Shown one piece after another: positions 26,834-36,781 of a DNA stretch of 63,992 bases (positions within the stretch are counted from its first letter, which is position 1; the number at the start of each line of letters is the position of its first letter). The stretch lies in NCBI GenBank assembly GCA_902560685.1, contig CACEMT010000006.1, positions 1 to 63,992 on the forward strand, read 5' to 3'. The translations under genes were made by a program, and so were the position numbers. The notes under the pieces are model-generated. The model worked only from the letters and a program-made list of their open reading frames with translations. It had not been told where the DNA came from and searched no databases. The stretch is from an uncultured Pelagibacteraceae bacterium (GTDB lineage Bacteria; Pseudomonadota; Alphaproteobacteria; Pelagibacterales; Pelagibacteraceae).

Positions 26834-28434
26834 TAAAGGCTTGCAGGTGCCTTATCTTTAAACAGTTTATAATCTAAACTATCAACAAGTGCTTTGAATG
26901 ATGCATCAATTATGTTTGGAGAAACTCCAATTGTAAACCAGTTTTTACCATTTGAATCTGTGCTCTCAATTGAAACTCTTGTTACTGCCTCTGTTCCGGT
27001 GTTAAGAATTCTAACTTTATAGTCAACTAATTTTAAATCTTTTAAATACTGAGAATATTTTGCAAGTTTATCTACATTGTTTCTTATTGCATTATCAAGT
27101 GCATGGACGGGACCATTGCCCTCTCCTTCACAAAGAATTAATTTCTTATCAACTTCTAATTGAGCTTTAGCAGAAGAAATAATTTCACCTGAAGCATTTT
27201 TTTTAACACTAACATCATATTCTTTAATTGAAATATATCTTGGGATTTCACCCATTATTCTTCTTGCTAGCAATTCAAAAGATGCATCAGCACCATCATA
27301 GCTATAACCAATGAATTCTCTGTCTTTTACTTCTTCTAAAAGTTTTTTTATTTTTGGATCATCTTGTTTAAAATCTATACCAATAGATTTTAACCTAGAA
27401 ACTATATTTGATTTTCCAGATTGATCTGAAACTACAATATTTCTTACATTTCCTACATCTTCAGGATTTATATGCTCATATGTTTTTGGATCTTTTTGTA
27501 CTGCGGAGACGTGCAAGCCTCCTTTGTGTGAAAAGGCAGCTGCACCAACATAGGGTAAATGTTGATTAGGTTTTCTATTTAATATTTCGTCAAGTAATCT
27601 TGAACACTGAGTTAATTTTCCAATATTTTCTTTTTTAATATTTATTTCATAATTTTTTGAGTAAGTTTCTTTTAAGTGCAATGTTGGAATTATTGACATT
27701 AAGTTTGCATTTCCACATCTTTCACCAAGTCCATTGATTGTTCCTTGTATTTGTCTAACTCCTGACAAAACTGCTGCTAGAGAGTTTGAAACTGCATTTC
27801 CAGTATCATTATGAGCATGAATGCCAAGATTTTTTCCTGGAACTGATTTAACTACTTCATTTATAATTTCAGAGACTTCATTGGGTAAAGTTCCTCCATT
27901 TGTATCACAAAGCACAATCCACCTAGCTCCATTATCATATGCTGATTTAATACATGAAAGAGCGTATTCTTTGTTATTTTTAAAACCATCAAAAAAATGT
28001 TCAGCATCAAACATAAATTCTTTTTTTTCCTTAATAAAAAGTTTTGCACTTTCTGAAATATTTTCTAAATTTTCTTGATTTGATATTCCTAAAGCTACAT
28101 CCACATGAAAATCCCAAGATTTACCAACCAAACATACAGCTGGTGTATTGCTATTTAATATAGATGAAAGTCCTGGATCATTTTCAGCACTTCTACCAGC
28201 TCTTTTTGTCATACCAAAGGCGGTTAATATCGAATTCTTTAATTGAATTTTTTTTTGAAAAAACTCTGTATCGGTTGGATTAGCACCTGGCCATCCTCCT
28301 TCTATATAATCAACACCTAAATCATCTAAAGATTTTGCTATTTTTAATTTATCATCTATTGAAAAATCAACACCTTGAGTTTGTGCTCCATCTCTCAACG
28401 TAGTATCAAATATGTGTATTTTTTCTTTACTCAT
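26833..28434 (-). CDS. cimA: (R)-citramalate synthase
   Basis: A 533-residue enzyme of the DRE-TIM/isopropylmalate synthase family. The catalytic DTTLRDGAQTQGVDF motif lies near residue 10, the metal-binding HAHND motif is in the barrel, and a LeuA-type regulatory domain fills the last 130 residues. The EGGWPGANPTD loop is typical of the CimA branch rather than LeuA. It would condense pyruvate and acetyl-CoA to start isoleucine synthesis independently of threonine. It overlaps the end of cysS by four bases. Confidence 0.87.
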   Translation of the reverse strand: MSKEKIHIFDTTLRDGAQTQGVDFSIDDKLKIAKSLDDLGVDYIEGGWPGANPTDTEFFQKKIQLKNSILTAFGMTKRAGRSAENDPGLSSILNSNTPAVCLVGKSWDFHVDVALGISNQENLENISESAKLFIKEKKEFMFDAEHFFDGFKNNKEYALSCIKSAYDNGARWIVLCDTNGGTLPNEVSEIINEVVKSVPGKNLGIHAHNDTGNAVSNSLAAVLSGVRQIQGTINGLGERCGNANLMSIIPTLHLKETYSKNYEINIKKENIGKLTQCSRLLDEILNRKPNQHLPYVGAAAFSHKGGLHVSAVQKDPKTYEHINPEDVGNVRNIVVSDQSGKSNIVSRLKSIGIDFKQDDPKIKKLLEEVKDREFIGYSYDGADASFELLARRIMGEIPRYISIKEYDVSVKKNASGEIISSAKAQLEVDKKLILCEGEGNGPVHALDNAIRNNVDKLAKYSQYLKDLKLVDYKVRILNTGTEAVTRVSIESTDSNGKNWFTIGVSPNIIDASFKALVDSLDYKLFKDKAPASL

Positions 28435-29792
28435 TTAAATTTCCAGAGGGTTTTATCATCTTTGTCTTCAATTAAAACTCCTTTGTCTAATAATTCATCT
28501 CTAATTTTATCCGCAGCTTTATAGTCTTTATTCTTTCTGGCATTATTTCTTTCAGTAATTTTTTGTTTAATTTCCTCTTCTGAAATCATAGATTTACTTT
28601 GCTTAAATTTATCCCATGAGTTTTTATTTTCATTTAAAAGACCAATAAAATTACATGCTGAAACAAATATTTCTTTATCCTTAATTGAGCCTTTTTGAGA
28701 TTTGTCAAAAAGTTTATGGAGATTGGCGATATAGCCTGGTGTATTTAAATCATCATATAATGGAGAAAGATAATCTTCAGGAATTAATACTTGTTTTTTA
28801 ATGTCAGTATAACTTTCATACCATTTGTTAATTGTTTTTTCGCACTCAGACAAAAGCTTGTCATTCCAGTCTAAAGGCTGTTTGTAGTGTGCACTGATTA
28901 AAGCTAATCTTAACACTTGTCCACTTACTTTATTTTTAAAATCACCAATTTTTAAAATGTTGCCTTGTGATTTTGACATCTTTTCGTTAGAGATTGTTAT
29001 AAATCCATTGTGCACCCAATAATTGGCAAATGTTTCATTTTCATTAGCACATCTAGACTGCGCAATTTCATTTTCATGATGAGGAAAAATTAAATCCATT
29101 CCACCTCCATGAATATCAAATTTATCCCCTAAAAATTTTTTTGACATTACTGAACATTCAAGATGCCAACCAGGTCTACCATTTCCCCATGGGGAATCCC
29201 ATGATGGTTCATTTTCTGTTGAAGGTTTCCATAAGACAAAGTCAGCTGGATTTTTTTTATTTTCCGAAACCTCAACTCTTGCACCTGCAATTAACTCATC
29301 TAAGTTTTTGTTTGATAATTTTCCATAATCTTTAAATTTTTTAACTTCGAAATAAACATGATTATTAATTTCATATGCGAATTTATTTTTAATAAGTTTA
29401 TTAATCATTTCAATCATTAATGAAATATTTTCAGTTGCCTTTGGTTCTTTTGTAGGAACTTCACAATTTAAATAATTGCAATCTTGGTGAAAAATATTTG
29501 TAATATTCTTTGTAAGATCTCCAATTGGAATATTTTTTTCAATTGATGAGGATATTATTTTGTCATCAATATCTGTAATATTTCTTACATAACTAACTGA
29601 ATTATTTCCATATTTGCATTTTAAAATTTTGAACAAGATATCAAACACAACCAAAGGTCTTGCGTTTCCAATATGGGGATTATCATAAACAGTTGGTCCA
29701 CAAACATACATTCCAATTTTTTTTGGATTAATTGGTATGAATTTTTCCTTTGCGTTGCCGAGACTATTTGTTAAAAAAATATCTTTATTCAT
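28431..29792 (-). CDS. cysS: Cysteinyl-tRNA synthetase
   Basis: A 453-residue class I aminoacyl-tRNA synthetase. The HIGH-type motif is HIGN (residues 40-43) and KMSKS lies at 271-275. CGPTVYD near the start and the WHLECS stretch supply zinc-binding Cys residues. The C-terminal helical domain ends with the usual RDELLDKGV region. It lies upstream of cimA, which it overlaps by four bases. Confidence 0.97.
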   Translation of the reverse strand: MNKDIFLTNSLGNAKEKFIPINPKKIGMYVCGPTVYDNPHIGNARPLVVFDILFKILKCKYGNNSVSYVRNITDIDDKIISSSIEKNIPIGDLTKNITNIFHQDCNYLNCEVPTKEPKATENISLMIEMINKLIKNKFAYEINNHVYFEVKKFKDYGKLSNKNLDELIAGARVEVSENKKNPADFVLWKPSTENEPSWDSPWGNGRPGWHLECSVMSKKFLGDKFDIHGGGMDLIFPHHENEIAQSRCANENETFANYWVHNGFITISNEKMSKSQGNILKIGDFKNKVSGQVLRLALISAHYKQPLDWNDKLLSECEKTINKWYESYTDIKKQVLIPEDYLSPLYDDLNTPGYIANLHKLFDKSQKGSIKDKEIFVSACNFIGLLNENKNSWDKFKQSKSMISEEEIKQKITERNNARKNKDYKAADKIRDELLDKGVLIEDKDDKTLWKFK

Positions 29793-29837
29793 TATTCTAG
29801 AAATATACTTTAATTTGATGTTTGTGAATCTTTTAGA

Positions 29838-30575
29838 TTACTTAGGAATCTTGCAAACTGGAATTGGCTCCATTTTGTGAAGATTTAATTTTCTTATTTT
29901 TATGTATTTTTCGTAATTAGGAGAATCTGGGTTATTCATAGCATCTTCTACTTCTTCATATTTTAAACCTAATTGGCTTTCATCAGTTCTTCCATCATCC
30001 CACAGACCATCTGTTGGATTTGCTTTGATAATTTCCTCAGCTATTTTTAATTCTTTTCCAAGTTCCCAAACATCTGTTTTTGTACAATCTGCTATTGGAG
30101 AAATATCAACACCGCCATCTCCATATTTTGTATAAAAACCTACACCAAAGTCCTCTACTTTATTTCCTGTACCAACTACAATCCCTTTGTTCGCTGCAGC
30201 CACTTGATATAAAGTCGTCATTCTTAATCTAGCTCTTGAGTTAGCCATACCATGTTCGCTTTTAAAATCAGACAATGTATTTTCAAAATTATTAAATACA
30301 TTATCAAGTTCTAAAGAATGAGTTTCAACGTTATTAAATTTTTCGCTTAACCATTTCTTATGTAAAAGACTTAGATCGTTCTGTTCTTTTTTTTGTTTAA
30401 TGGGCATAGTTAGGACTATCGTTTTTAAACCAGTCATCGCACATAAAGTGCTTGTTACTGACGAATCTATACCTCCAGAAATACCAATAACTAATGACTG
30501 CGCTTTAACAGGCATTGAATTAACATAATTCAATATCCAATCTTTTATAAACACAACTTTTTTTGCTACTTCCAT
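29838..30575 (-). CDS. nadE: NAD synthetase, ammonia-dependent type
   Basis: A 245-residue adenylating enzyme converting deamido-NAD to NAD. It contains the PP-loop GISGGIDSSV, the RARLRMTTLYQVA stretch and the VGTGNKVED loop. There is no N-terminal nitrilase-type glutaminase domain, so it uses free ammonia or ammonia from a partner. It has its own short flanking spacers (45 bases to cysS, 39 to the DAHP synthase gene). Confidence 0.93.
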   Translation of the reverse strand: MEVAKKVVFIKDWILNYVNSMPVKAQSLVIGISGGIDSSVTSTLCAMTGLKTIVLTMPIKQKKEQNDLSLLHKKWLSEKFNNVETHSLELDNVFNNFENTLSDFKSEHGMANSRARLRMTTLYQVAAANKGIVVGTGNKVEDFGVGFYTKYGDGGVDISPIADCTKTDVWELGKELKIAEEIIKANPTDGLWDDGRTDESQLGLKYEEVEDAMNNPDSPNYEKYIKIRKLNLHKMEPIPVCKIPK

Positions 30576-30614
30576 AATTCAAATATACGTTAAAAGATTT
30601 CTTTTATAAATGCG

Positions 30615-31994
30615 TTAAGAAACCGCTCTAATTCCACTTCTTGCATAAATGGAATTTTTTTTAATTTCGTCAGAAATCAAAAATGACAGTTCTAATGCTT
30701 GATTAGCATTTAATCTTGGATCGCAATGTGTACGGTATCTACTTGATAAATCTTTATCAGAAATTTTTTGTGTTCCTCCTGTACATTCAGTGACATTTTG
30801 TCCAGTCATCTCAATATGCAATCCTCCAGCATAAGATCCTTCACTTTGGTGAACAGCGAAAACATTTTTAACTTCTTTTAGAACATTGTTAAACGGTCTC
30901 GTTTTGAAACCTGTAGAAGATTTAACTGTGTTTCCATGCATTGGGTCACAAGACCAAATTACATTTAGTCCTTCTTTTTTAATATTTCTAACTAATTTTG
31001 GTAAAAATTTTCCAACATTTTCACAGCCAAACCTTGAAATTAAAGTTATTTTTCCTTTTTCATTTTTAGGGTTTATTGCATTACAAATTTTAACTATTTC
31101 TTCTGGTTTTGATGTTGGTCCACACTTAATACCAATTGGATTTTCAATTCCTCTACAAAATTCAACATGGCCTCCATCTAATTGTCTTGTTCTATCTCCT
31201 ATCCATACGAAGTGTGCCGATGTATCGTGATATTCTCCAGTTGTTGAGTCAATTCTTGTCATACTTTCCTCAAAAGGAAGTAATAAAGCTTCATGAGAAG
31301 TCCAAAAATTAACTGTTTTTAGTCTTCTATTAAAATCTGAATTTATTCCACATGCATCCATAAATGCTAACGCGTCTGCGATTTTATCCTCTAATTCTTT
31401 AAACTTCTTAGCTTGAGGGCTTTTTTTAATGTACCCTAAGTTCCATAAATGAACTTTCTTTAAATCAGCAAATCCACCATGACAAAAAGCTCTAATTAAA
31501 TTTAGTGTTGATGCTGCTTGTGAATAAGCTTTAAACAATCTTTTAGGATCAGGTCTTCTAGCTTTTTTATTAAACTCTATTCCATTTATATTATCTCCAA
31601 GATAGCTTGGTAACTCTATGTCACCCTGTTTTTCAGTTGGTGCGCTTCTGGGTTTTGAAAATTGTCCCGCTATCCTACCAAGTTTAACAACTGGTAAGGA
31701 TGCTGAATATGTTAAAACTAAAGACATTTGCAACATAACTTTAAAATAATCTCTAATATTGTCTGGATTAAATTCAGCAAAACTTTCGGCACAGTCACCT
31801 CCTTGTAATAAGAAAGCTTTTCCATCAACAACATCTGCTAGTTGTTGTTTCAAATGTCTTGTTTCTCCAGCAAACACTAACGGTGGAAAATTTTTTATTT
31901 TTCCAAGAACCATATTAAGTTCTTTTTCATCCTCATAAGCAGGGATGTGTTTAACTGGATAATTTCTCCAACTATTTGTTTTCCATTTTTTCAT
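30615..31994 (-). CDS. aroG: 3-deoxy-7-phosphoheptulonate (DAHP) synthase, class II
   Basis: A 459-residue class II (plant/mycobacterial type) DAHP synthase, the first step of the shikimate pathway. Family markers include LLQGGDCAESF, the KLGRIAGQFSKPRS stretch, SHEALLLPFEE and CDPMHGNT. The C-terminal GQNVTECTGG and THCDPRLN motifs are also present. It is unrelated in sequence to the class I AroFGH enzymes of enterics. Allosteric behaviour cannot be read from the sequence. Confidence 0.95.
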   Translation of the reverse strand: MKKWKTNSWRNYPVKHIPAYEDEKELNMVLGKIKNFPPLVFAGETRHLKQQLADVVDGKAFLLQGGDCAESFAEFNPDNIRDYFKVMLQMSLVLTYSASLPVVKLGRIAGQFSKPRSAPTEKQGDIELPSYLGDNINGIEFNKKARRPDPKRLFKAYSQAASTLNLIRAFCHGGFADLKKVHLWNLGYIKKSPQAKKFKELEDKIADALAFMDACGINSDFNRRLKTVNFWTSHEALLLPFEESMTRIDSTTGEYHDTSAHFVWIGDRTRQLDGGHVEFCRGIENPIGIKCGPTSKPEEIVKICNAINPKNEKGKITLISRFGCENVGKFLPKLVRNIKKEGLNVIWSCDPMHGNTVKSSTGFKTRPFNNVLKEVKNVFAVHQSEGSYAGGLHIEMTGQNVTECTGGTQKISDKDLSSRYRTHCDPRLNANQALELSFLISDEIKKNSIYARSGIRAVS

Positions 31995-32060
31995 AATACA
32001 ACTTAAAGTATATATAGATCAGATATTATAAATGTAAATTTATTTTTTATTAAGTATTTA

Positions 32061-33878
32061 TTACTCTACTGTTACTGATTTTGCTAAGTTTCTTGGTTTA
32101 TCTATATCACAATTTTTTAATAATGCCACATGGTAAGCTAAGAATTGAATTGGAATACTTAATAAAAAAGGATTAAGAGTTGCGTTTGATTTAGGTATTT
32201 GAAATTTAAATCTTATATTTTCATTCATTGTTGTGGAAGTATCATCAGTTATCATTATAACTTTACCACCTCTGGCTACTACCTCCTGCATATTTGAAAT
32301 AGTTTTTTCAAAATATCTATCTTTTGGAGCTAATACAATTACTGGCATACCATCTTCTATTAGTGCTAGTGGTCCATGTTTCATTTCACCAGCGGCATAA
32401 CCTTCAGCATGAATATAAGAGAGTTCTTTTAGTTTAAGAGCGCCTTCCATTGCTATTGGATATGAATAACCTCTGCCTAAATACATTGTTCCTTTAGCGG
32501 TAACAAAATCTCTTGCTATAATTTGTATATCTTTTTGTTTAGATAAAGTTTGTTTAACAAAATCAGGTAACTTTATTAAATCTGAAATTAGCTTTTTATA
32601 ATTTTCATTATCAATTTCATCTCTTTCTTTTGATATTTTTAATATTAACAAATAAAGCACAAGCATTTGACCTAAAAAGGCTTTAGTAGACGCAACTCCA
32701 ATTTCAGGTCCAGCATGAATTGGAAGAACAAAATCTGCAAGTCTTGCTATTGAGCTTTCTACAACATTAACTATTCCACAAGTCTTGACGTTATTTTTTT
32801 TACATTTTTCAAGTGCAGCATAAGTATCGGCTGTTTCCCCTGACTGCGAAACAAAAATATAAAGGTCATCCTTATTTAATTTTACATTTCTATATCTAAA
32901 TTCAGATGCTATGTCTGCTTCAACATCAATAGAAGTGTTTTCTTCGATCCAATATTTTGCCATCAAACATGAGTGATATGCTGTTCCACAAGCAATTAAT
33001 CTTATTTTATTAATCTTTTTTGGATCAATTGGTAGATTATAAATATTAATTTCATTACGAGATTTATCTAAATATTCGTTAATACATTTTTTTGTAGTAA
33101 ATGACTGCTCATCAATTTCCTTTGACATAAAGTCTTTATAATCTCCTTTTTCGGCAATATTGTCTTCATTGGATAATTCTAAAATTTCTTTATTAATTTT
33201 TTTTTTTTCTGAATTATAAAATTCTACTTTTTGTCTATAAAGCAAACAAAAATCACCATCATCAAGATAAGAGATCTTATTTGTCATTGATTTAAGAGCA
33301 TAGGAATCTGAACCTATAAAATTTTCATTATGTCCATAGCCTACTGCAAGTGGACTTCCTCTTCTAGCCCCAACAACTAAATTTTTAAAATCTTTAAAAA
33401 TTACTCCAAGCGCAAAGCTACCTTCTAGTTTTTCTAAAGTTTTATGAATACAATTTATTAAATCTTCTGATTTTAAAAAATCAGTTAACATTATTGTTAT
33501 AACTTCTGTATCTGTTTGTGATTTAAAAGAGTATCCTTTTTTAGAATATTCATCTCTTAACTTGTCAGAATTTTCAATTATACCGTTGTGTACAACTGAA
33601 ACTACATCAGAAGAATGTGGGTGAGCATTTATTTGGTTTGGTATACCGTGTGTTGCCCATCTTACATGGCCAATTCCAAGGTCGCCATCTGAAGGATTTT
33701 GAAAAAGTATTTTTTCTAAATTGTCTACTCTTCCAGAGCATTTTTGTTCATTAATGCGATCATTGCTAAGCGTTGAAATTCCAGCTGAGTCATAACCACG
33801 ATATTCTAGTTTTTTCAATGCACCAATTATACTTGCTGATACAGATTTGTTGCTTACTATTCCAACTATTCCACACAT
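32061..33878 (-). CDS. glmS: Glutamine-fructose-6-phosphate aminotransferase (isomerizing)
   Basis: A 605-residue enzyme making glucosamine-6-phosphate for peptidoglycan and lipopolysaccharide. The N-terminal nucleophile is Cys2 (MCGIVGIV), followed by GHVRWATHG. Two SIS isomerase domains follow (with CGTAYHS, SQSGETADT and the late LKELSYIHAEGYAAGE stretch). The end, LAKSVTVE, is the classic GlmS C-terminus. The 3-base gap to the upstream acetyltransferase gene leaves no room for a glmS ribozyme. Confidence 0.96.
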   Translation of the reverse strand: MCGIVGIVSNKSVSASIIGALKKLEYRGYDSAGISTLSNDRINEQKCSGRVDNLEKILFQNPSDGDLGIGHVRWATHGIPNQINAHPHSSDVVSVVHNGIIENSDKLRDEYSKKGYSFKSQTDTEVITIMLTDFLKSEDLINCIHKTLEKLEGSFALGVIFKDFKNLVVGARRGSPLAVGYGHNENFIGSDSYALKSMTNKISYLDDGDFCLLYRQKVEFYNSEKKKINKEILELSNEDNIAEKGDYKDFMSKEIDEQSFTTKKCINEYLDKSRNEINIYNLPIDPKKINKIRLIACGTAYHSCLMAKYWIEENTSIDVEADIASEFRYRNVKLNKDDLYIFVSQSGETADTYAALEKCKKNNVKTCGIVNVVESSIARLADFVLPIHAGPEIGVASTKAFLGQMLVLYLLILKISKERDEIDNENYKKLISDLIKLPDFVKQTLSKQKDIQIIARDFVTAKGTMYLGRGYSYPIAMEGALKLKELSYIHAEGYAAGEMKHGPLALIEDGMPVIVLAPKDRYFEKTISNMQEVVARGGKVIMITDDTSTTMNENIRFKFQIPKSNATLNPFLLSIPIQFLAYHVALLKNCDIDKPRNLAKSVTVE

Positions 33879-33881
33879 AAT

Positions 33882-34502
33882 TTATTTCTTTCTCATATAA
33901 TTTTTTACTTCACTTTGATTTGATCTAGTAAGTGCCAAAGAATTTTTTTTAACATTTTTTGTTATTACAGAGCCTGCTCCAATTGTGCTTTTTTCATTTA
34001 AAGTGACAGGTGCAACTAATGAAGAATTTGAACCTACAAAAACTTTATTTTTAATTATAGTTTTATTTTTATTTTTTCCATCGTAGTTACATGTAATTGT
34101 ACCAGCGCCAATATTAACAAAATTTCCAATATTTGTATCTCCAATATATGACAAATGGTTTACCTTTGAATTTTTTCCTACGCTACTTTTTTTTATTTCT
34201 ACAAAATTTCCAACTCTTGATCCTGATTTTAAAACTGTTCCTGGTCTTAATCTAGCGAAAGGTCCAACTATTACATTGTTTTCTATTTTAACATTTTCTA
34301 AGTGTGAAAATGATTTTATTTTAGAGTTATTTTGTATTTTAACTTTTTCTCCAAGAACCACATAGGGTTCTATTGTTACATTTTTTCCAATTTTGGTATC
34401 TTTTGAAAAATAAACTGTCTCTGGTGCAAGCATCTTAACACCGTTTTTTATAAATTTTTCCCTCAATCTTGTTTGGGCTTTTTGTAAATTTGTTTGTTTC
34501 AT
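33882..34502 (-). CDS. Stand-alone GlmU-type left-handed beta-helix acetyltransferase domain
   Basis: This 206-residue protein matches only the C-terminal half of bifunctional GlmU, the glucosamine-1-phosphate acetyltransferase. It has hexapeptide repeats, the GPFARLRPGTVL segment, VNHLSYIGD with the likely catalytic His, and GAGTITCNYDGKNK. The N-terminal uridyltransferase domain (usually about 230 residues) is absent. The upstream sequence holds the divergent gph gene, so it is not simply frameshifted. The neighbour glmS makes the direct precursor pool. A separate uridyltransferase gene elsewhere is required for UDP-GlcNAc if this is functional, which I infer. Confidence 0.85.
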   Translation of the reverse strand: MKQTNLQKAQTRLREKFIKNGVKMLAPETVYFSKDTKIGKNVTIEPYVVLGEKVKIQNNSKIKSFSHLENVKIENNVIVGPFARLRPGTVLKSGSRVGNFVEIKKSSVGKNSKVNHLSYIGDTNIGNFVNIGAGTITCNYDGKNKNKTIIKNKVFVGSNSSLVAPVTLNEKSTIGAGSVITKNVKKNSLALTRSNQSEVKNYMRKK

Positions 34503-34533
34503 TCACAAATTATTTCTTATTAATACTTTTTAA

Positions 34534-35223
34534 ATGACTCAAAAATTTACCATATTGTTTGATTTAGATGGGACTTTGGTTGATACGGCTCCAGATCTTA
34601 TGAATGCACATAACCATGTTATGAGAAAATTTGGATATGAAACCAAATCGACTGATGACATAAGAAAATTAGTAGGCCAAGGAGCAGGATCATTAATTGG
34701 TAGATCGGTATGGGGACAGGCAAAAAAGGAATTAAAAAAGATAAATGATGATAAAATTAAAAAAGAAATGGTAACAGAATTTATAGATTTTTATGGAAAA
34801 AATATTGCCAATGAAAGTAAATTAATAAATGGAGCTTATGACTTTTTAAAATGGTGCAAAGAAAACGAAATATCGATGGGAGTGTGTACAAATAAACAAG
34901 AGCATCTTGCAATTGATTTATTAAGACAAATTAAAGTTTATGATTTTTTTGAATATGTTGCGGGAAGTAATACTTTTGATTTTTGTAAGCCTGATCCTAG
35001 GCACTTAACAAATGTAATAGAAATTATGCAAGGTGATATAAAAAAAAGTATAATGATTGGTGATAGTGAAACTGATGGGAATGCTGCTAAATCTGCTGGT
35101 ATCCCATTTATTCTATTAGAAGATGGATATACTGAAAAAAATGTAAATGAAATTTCGCATAATCATTTAATAAGAGATTTTGTTGGAATTGAAAAAATAG
35201 TTCAAAAATACTTACATCATTAA
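34534..35223 (+). CDS. gph: Phosphoglycolate phosphatase-like HAD hydrolase
   Basis: A 229-residue HAD-superfamily phosphatase. Motif I is LFDLDGTLVDTAPDL with the nucleophile Asp, motif II is GVCTNKQ, the motif III Lys is in FCKPDPRH, and motif IV is IGDSETDGNAA. This is the Gph pattern, dephosphorylating 2-phosphoglycolate from DNA repair or oxygenase side reactions. Related sugar-phosphate phosphatases cannot be excluded. It starts 31 bases from the divergent GlmU-like gene. Confidence 0.85.
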   Translation: MTQKFTILFDLDGTLVDTAPDLMNAHNHVMRKFGYETKSTDDIRKLVGQGAGSLIGRSVWGQAKKELKKINDDKIKKEMVTEFIDFYGKNIANESKLINGAYDFLKWCKENEISMGVCTNKQEHLAIDLLRQIKVYDFFEYVAGSNTFDFCKPDPRHLTNVIEIMQGDIKKSIMIGDSETDGNAAKSAGIPFILLEDGYTEKNVNEISHNHLIRDFVGIEKIVQKYLHH

Positions 35224-35278
35224 TATTGATTATTCTCATTCCTGGTTGTATTAAAAAACAATAAAAATTGGAGAGAAA

Positions 35279-36781
35279 TTGAAAATTCATACTGTAAAAG
35301 TTTACCCATCAAAAATTAAATTAAATAAGAAAAATCAACTTGCATGGAAATTAGCAGAAATATCTAGCGACAATGCAAAGCTAAATAAAAAGTCTGTTGA
35401 AATGGCAATAAATAGAATTATTGATAATGCTTCAGTTGCAATTGCATCTTTAAATAGAAAATCTGTAATTTCTTCAAGAGAAATGGCCTTAAAACATCCG
35501 AAGAAATACGGTGCAACATTGTTTGGTGTTAATTCAAAAAAAAAATTTGATTGTGAATGGGCTGCATGGGCAAATGGTACAGCAGTAAGAGAATTGGATT
35601 TTCATGATACTTTTTTAGCTGCAGACTATAGTCATCCTGGAGATAATATCCCTCCTCTTCTTGCTGTTGCTCAACAAAACAAAAAAAATGGAATGGATTT
35701 GTTAAGAGGTATAATTACCGCTTATGAAGTTCAGGTAAATTTAGTTAAAGGAATTTGTTTACATAAACATAAAGTTGACCATATTGCACATCTTGGACCT
35801 AGTGTTGCCGCGGGTATTGGAGCGATGCTTAGATTAAATACAAATATAATTTATCAAGCAATTCAACAGGCGCTTCATACAACAATATCTACGAGACAAT
35901 CAAGAAAAGGTGAAATTTCAAGTTGGAAGGCTTACGCACCTGCTCATGCTGGCAAACTTGCAATTGAAGCTGTAGATAGAGTAATGCGAGGTGAAGGAGC
36001 ACCAAGTCCTATTTATGAAGGAGAAGATAGTGTAATTGCTCGGATACTAGATGGAAAAAAAGCTTTATATAAAGTTCCATTACCAAAAAAAAATGAAGAA
36101 AAAAAAGCAATCTTAGAAACGTACACAAAAGAATATTCTGCTGAATATCAAGCACAAGCACTTATTGATATAGCAAAAAAGCTTAACAAAAAAATTCAAA
36201 ATCTTAGCCAAATTAAAAAAATTGATATATATACAAGTCATCATACGCATTATGTAATTGGAACAGGTGCAAATGATCCTCAAAAAATGGATCCGAAAGC
36301 AAGTAGGGAGACTCTAGATCATTCAATAATGTATATATTTGCTGTCGCTTTAGAAGATGCGAGCTGGCATCATGTTAACTCATATAAAAAATCTAGAGCT
36401 AATAAGAAAAGTACGATCAAGATATGGAGATCAATTAAAACACATGAAGATAAAAAATGGACTAAAAAATATCATGATCCCAATCCAAAGAATAAATCAT
36501 TTGGAGCAAAAGTAGTTGTGACTTTGAATAATAATAAAAAAATTATTGAACAATTAGATAAAGCTGATGCGCATCCCTATGGATTAAGGCCATTTGTAAG
36601 AAAAAATTATATAAATAAATTTTTAACATTAACAAAAAATATTCTTTCTAAAAAAGAAAGTGACCGTTTTTTAAAAACTGTACAAAATTTAACAAAACTA
36701 AAATCAGGTCAGTTAAATAAAATTAATATAGAAATAAAAAGTTCAAATTTGAAAAAAAATAATAAAAAAGGGATTTTTTAA
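35279..36781 (+). CDS. prpD: 2-methylcitrate dehydratase (MmgE/PrpD family)
   Basis: A 500-residue PrpD-type dehydratase of the 2-methylcitrate cycle, converting 2-methylcitrate to 2-methylaconitate. I accept a TTG start at 35279 because GGAGAG lies at the right distance upstream and no in-frame ATG fits the N-terminal helix. Family motifs include WANGTAVRELDFHDTF, DYSHPGDNIPP and GRMS-equivalent loops later in the chain. It shares one base with prpB and is the first of three contiguous propionate genes. Confidence 0.92.
   Translation: MKIHTVKVYPSKIKLNKKNQLAWKLAEISSDNAKLNKKSVEMAINRIIDNASVAIASLNRKSVISSREMALKHPKKYGATLFGVNSKKKFDCEWAAWANGTAVRELDFHDTFLAADYSHPGDNIPPLLAVAQQNKKNGMDLLRGIITAYEVQVNLVKGICLHKHKVDHIAHLGPSVAAGIGAMLRLNTNIIYQAIQQALHTTISTRQSRKGEISSWKAYAPAHAGKLAIEAVDRVMRGEGAPSPIYEGEDSVIARILDGKKALYKVPLPKKNEEKKAILETYTKEYSAEYQAQALIDIAKKLNKKIQNLSQIKKIDIYTSHHTHYVIGTGANDPQKMDPKASRETLDHSIMYIFAVALEDASWHHVNSYKKSRANKKSTIKIWRSIKTHEDKKWTKKYHDPNPKNKSFGAKVVVTLNNNKKIIEQLDKADAHPYGLRPFVRKNYINKFLTLTKNILSKKESDRFLKTVQNLTKLKSGQLNKINIEIKSSNLKKNNKKGIF

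Noticed and set aside
33879..33881. A glmS ribozyme upstream of glmS
   Set aside because: Only three bases separate glmS from the upstream gene on the same strand, and the known ribozyme needs a long leader.
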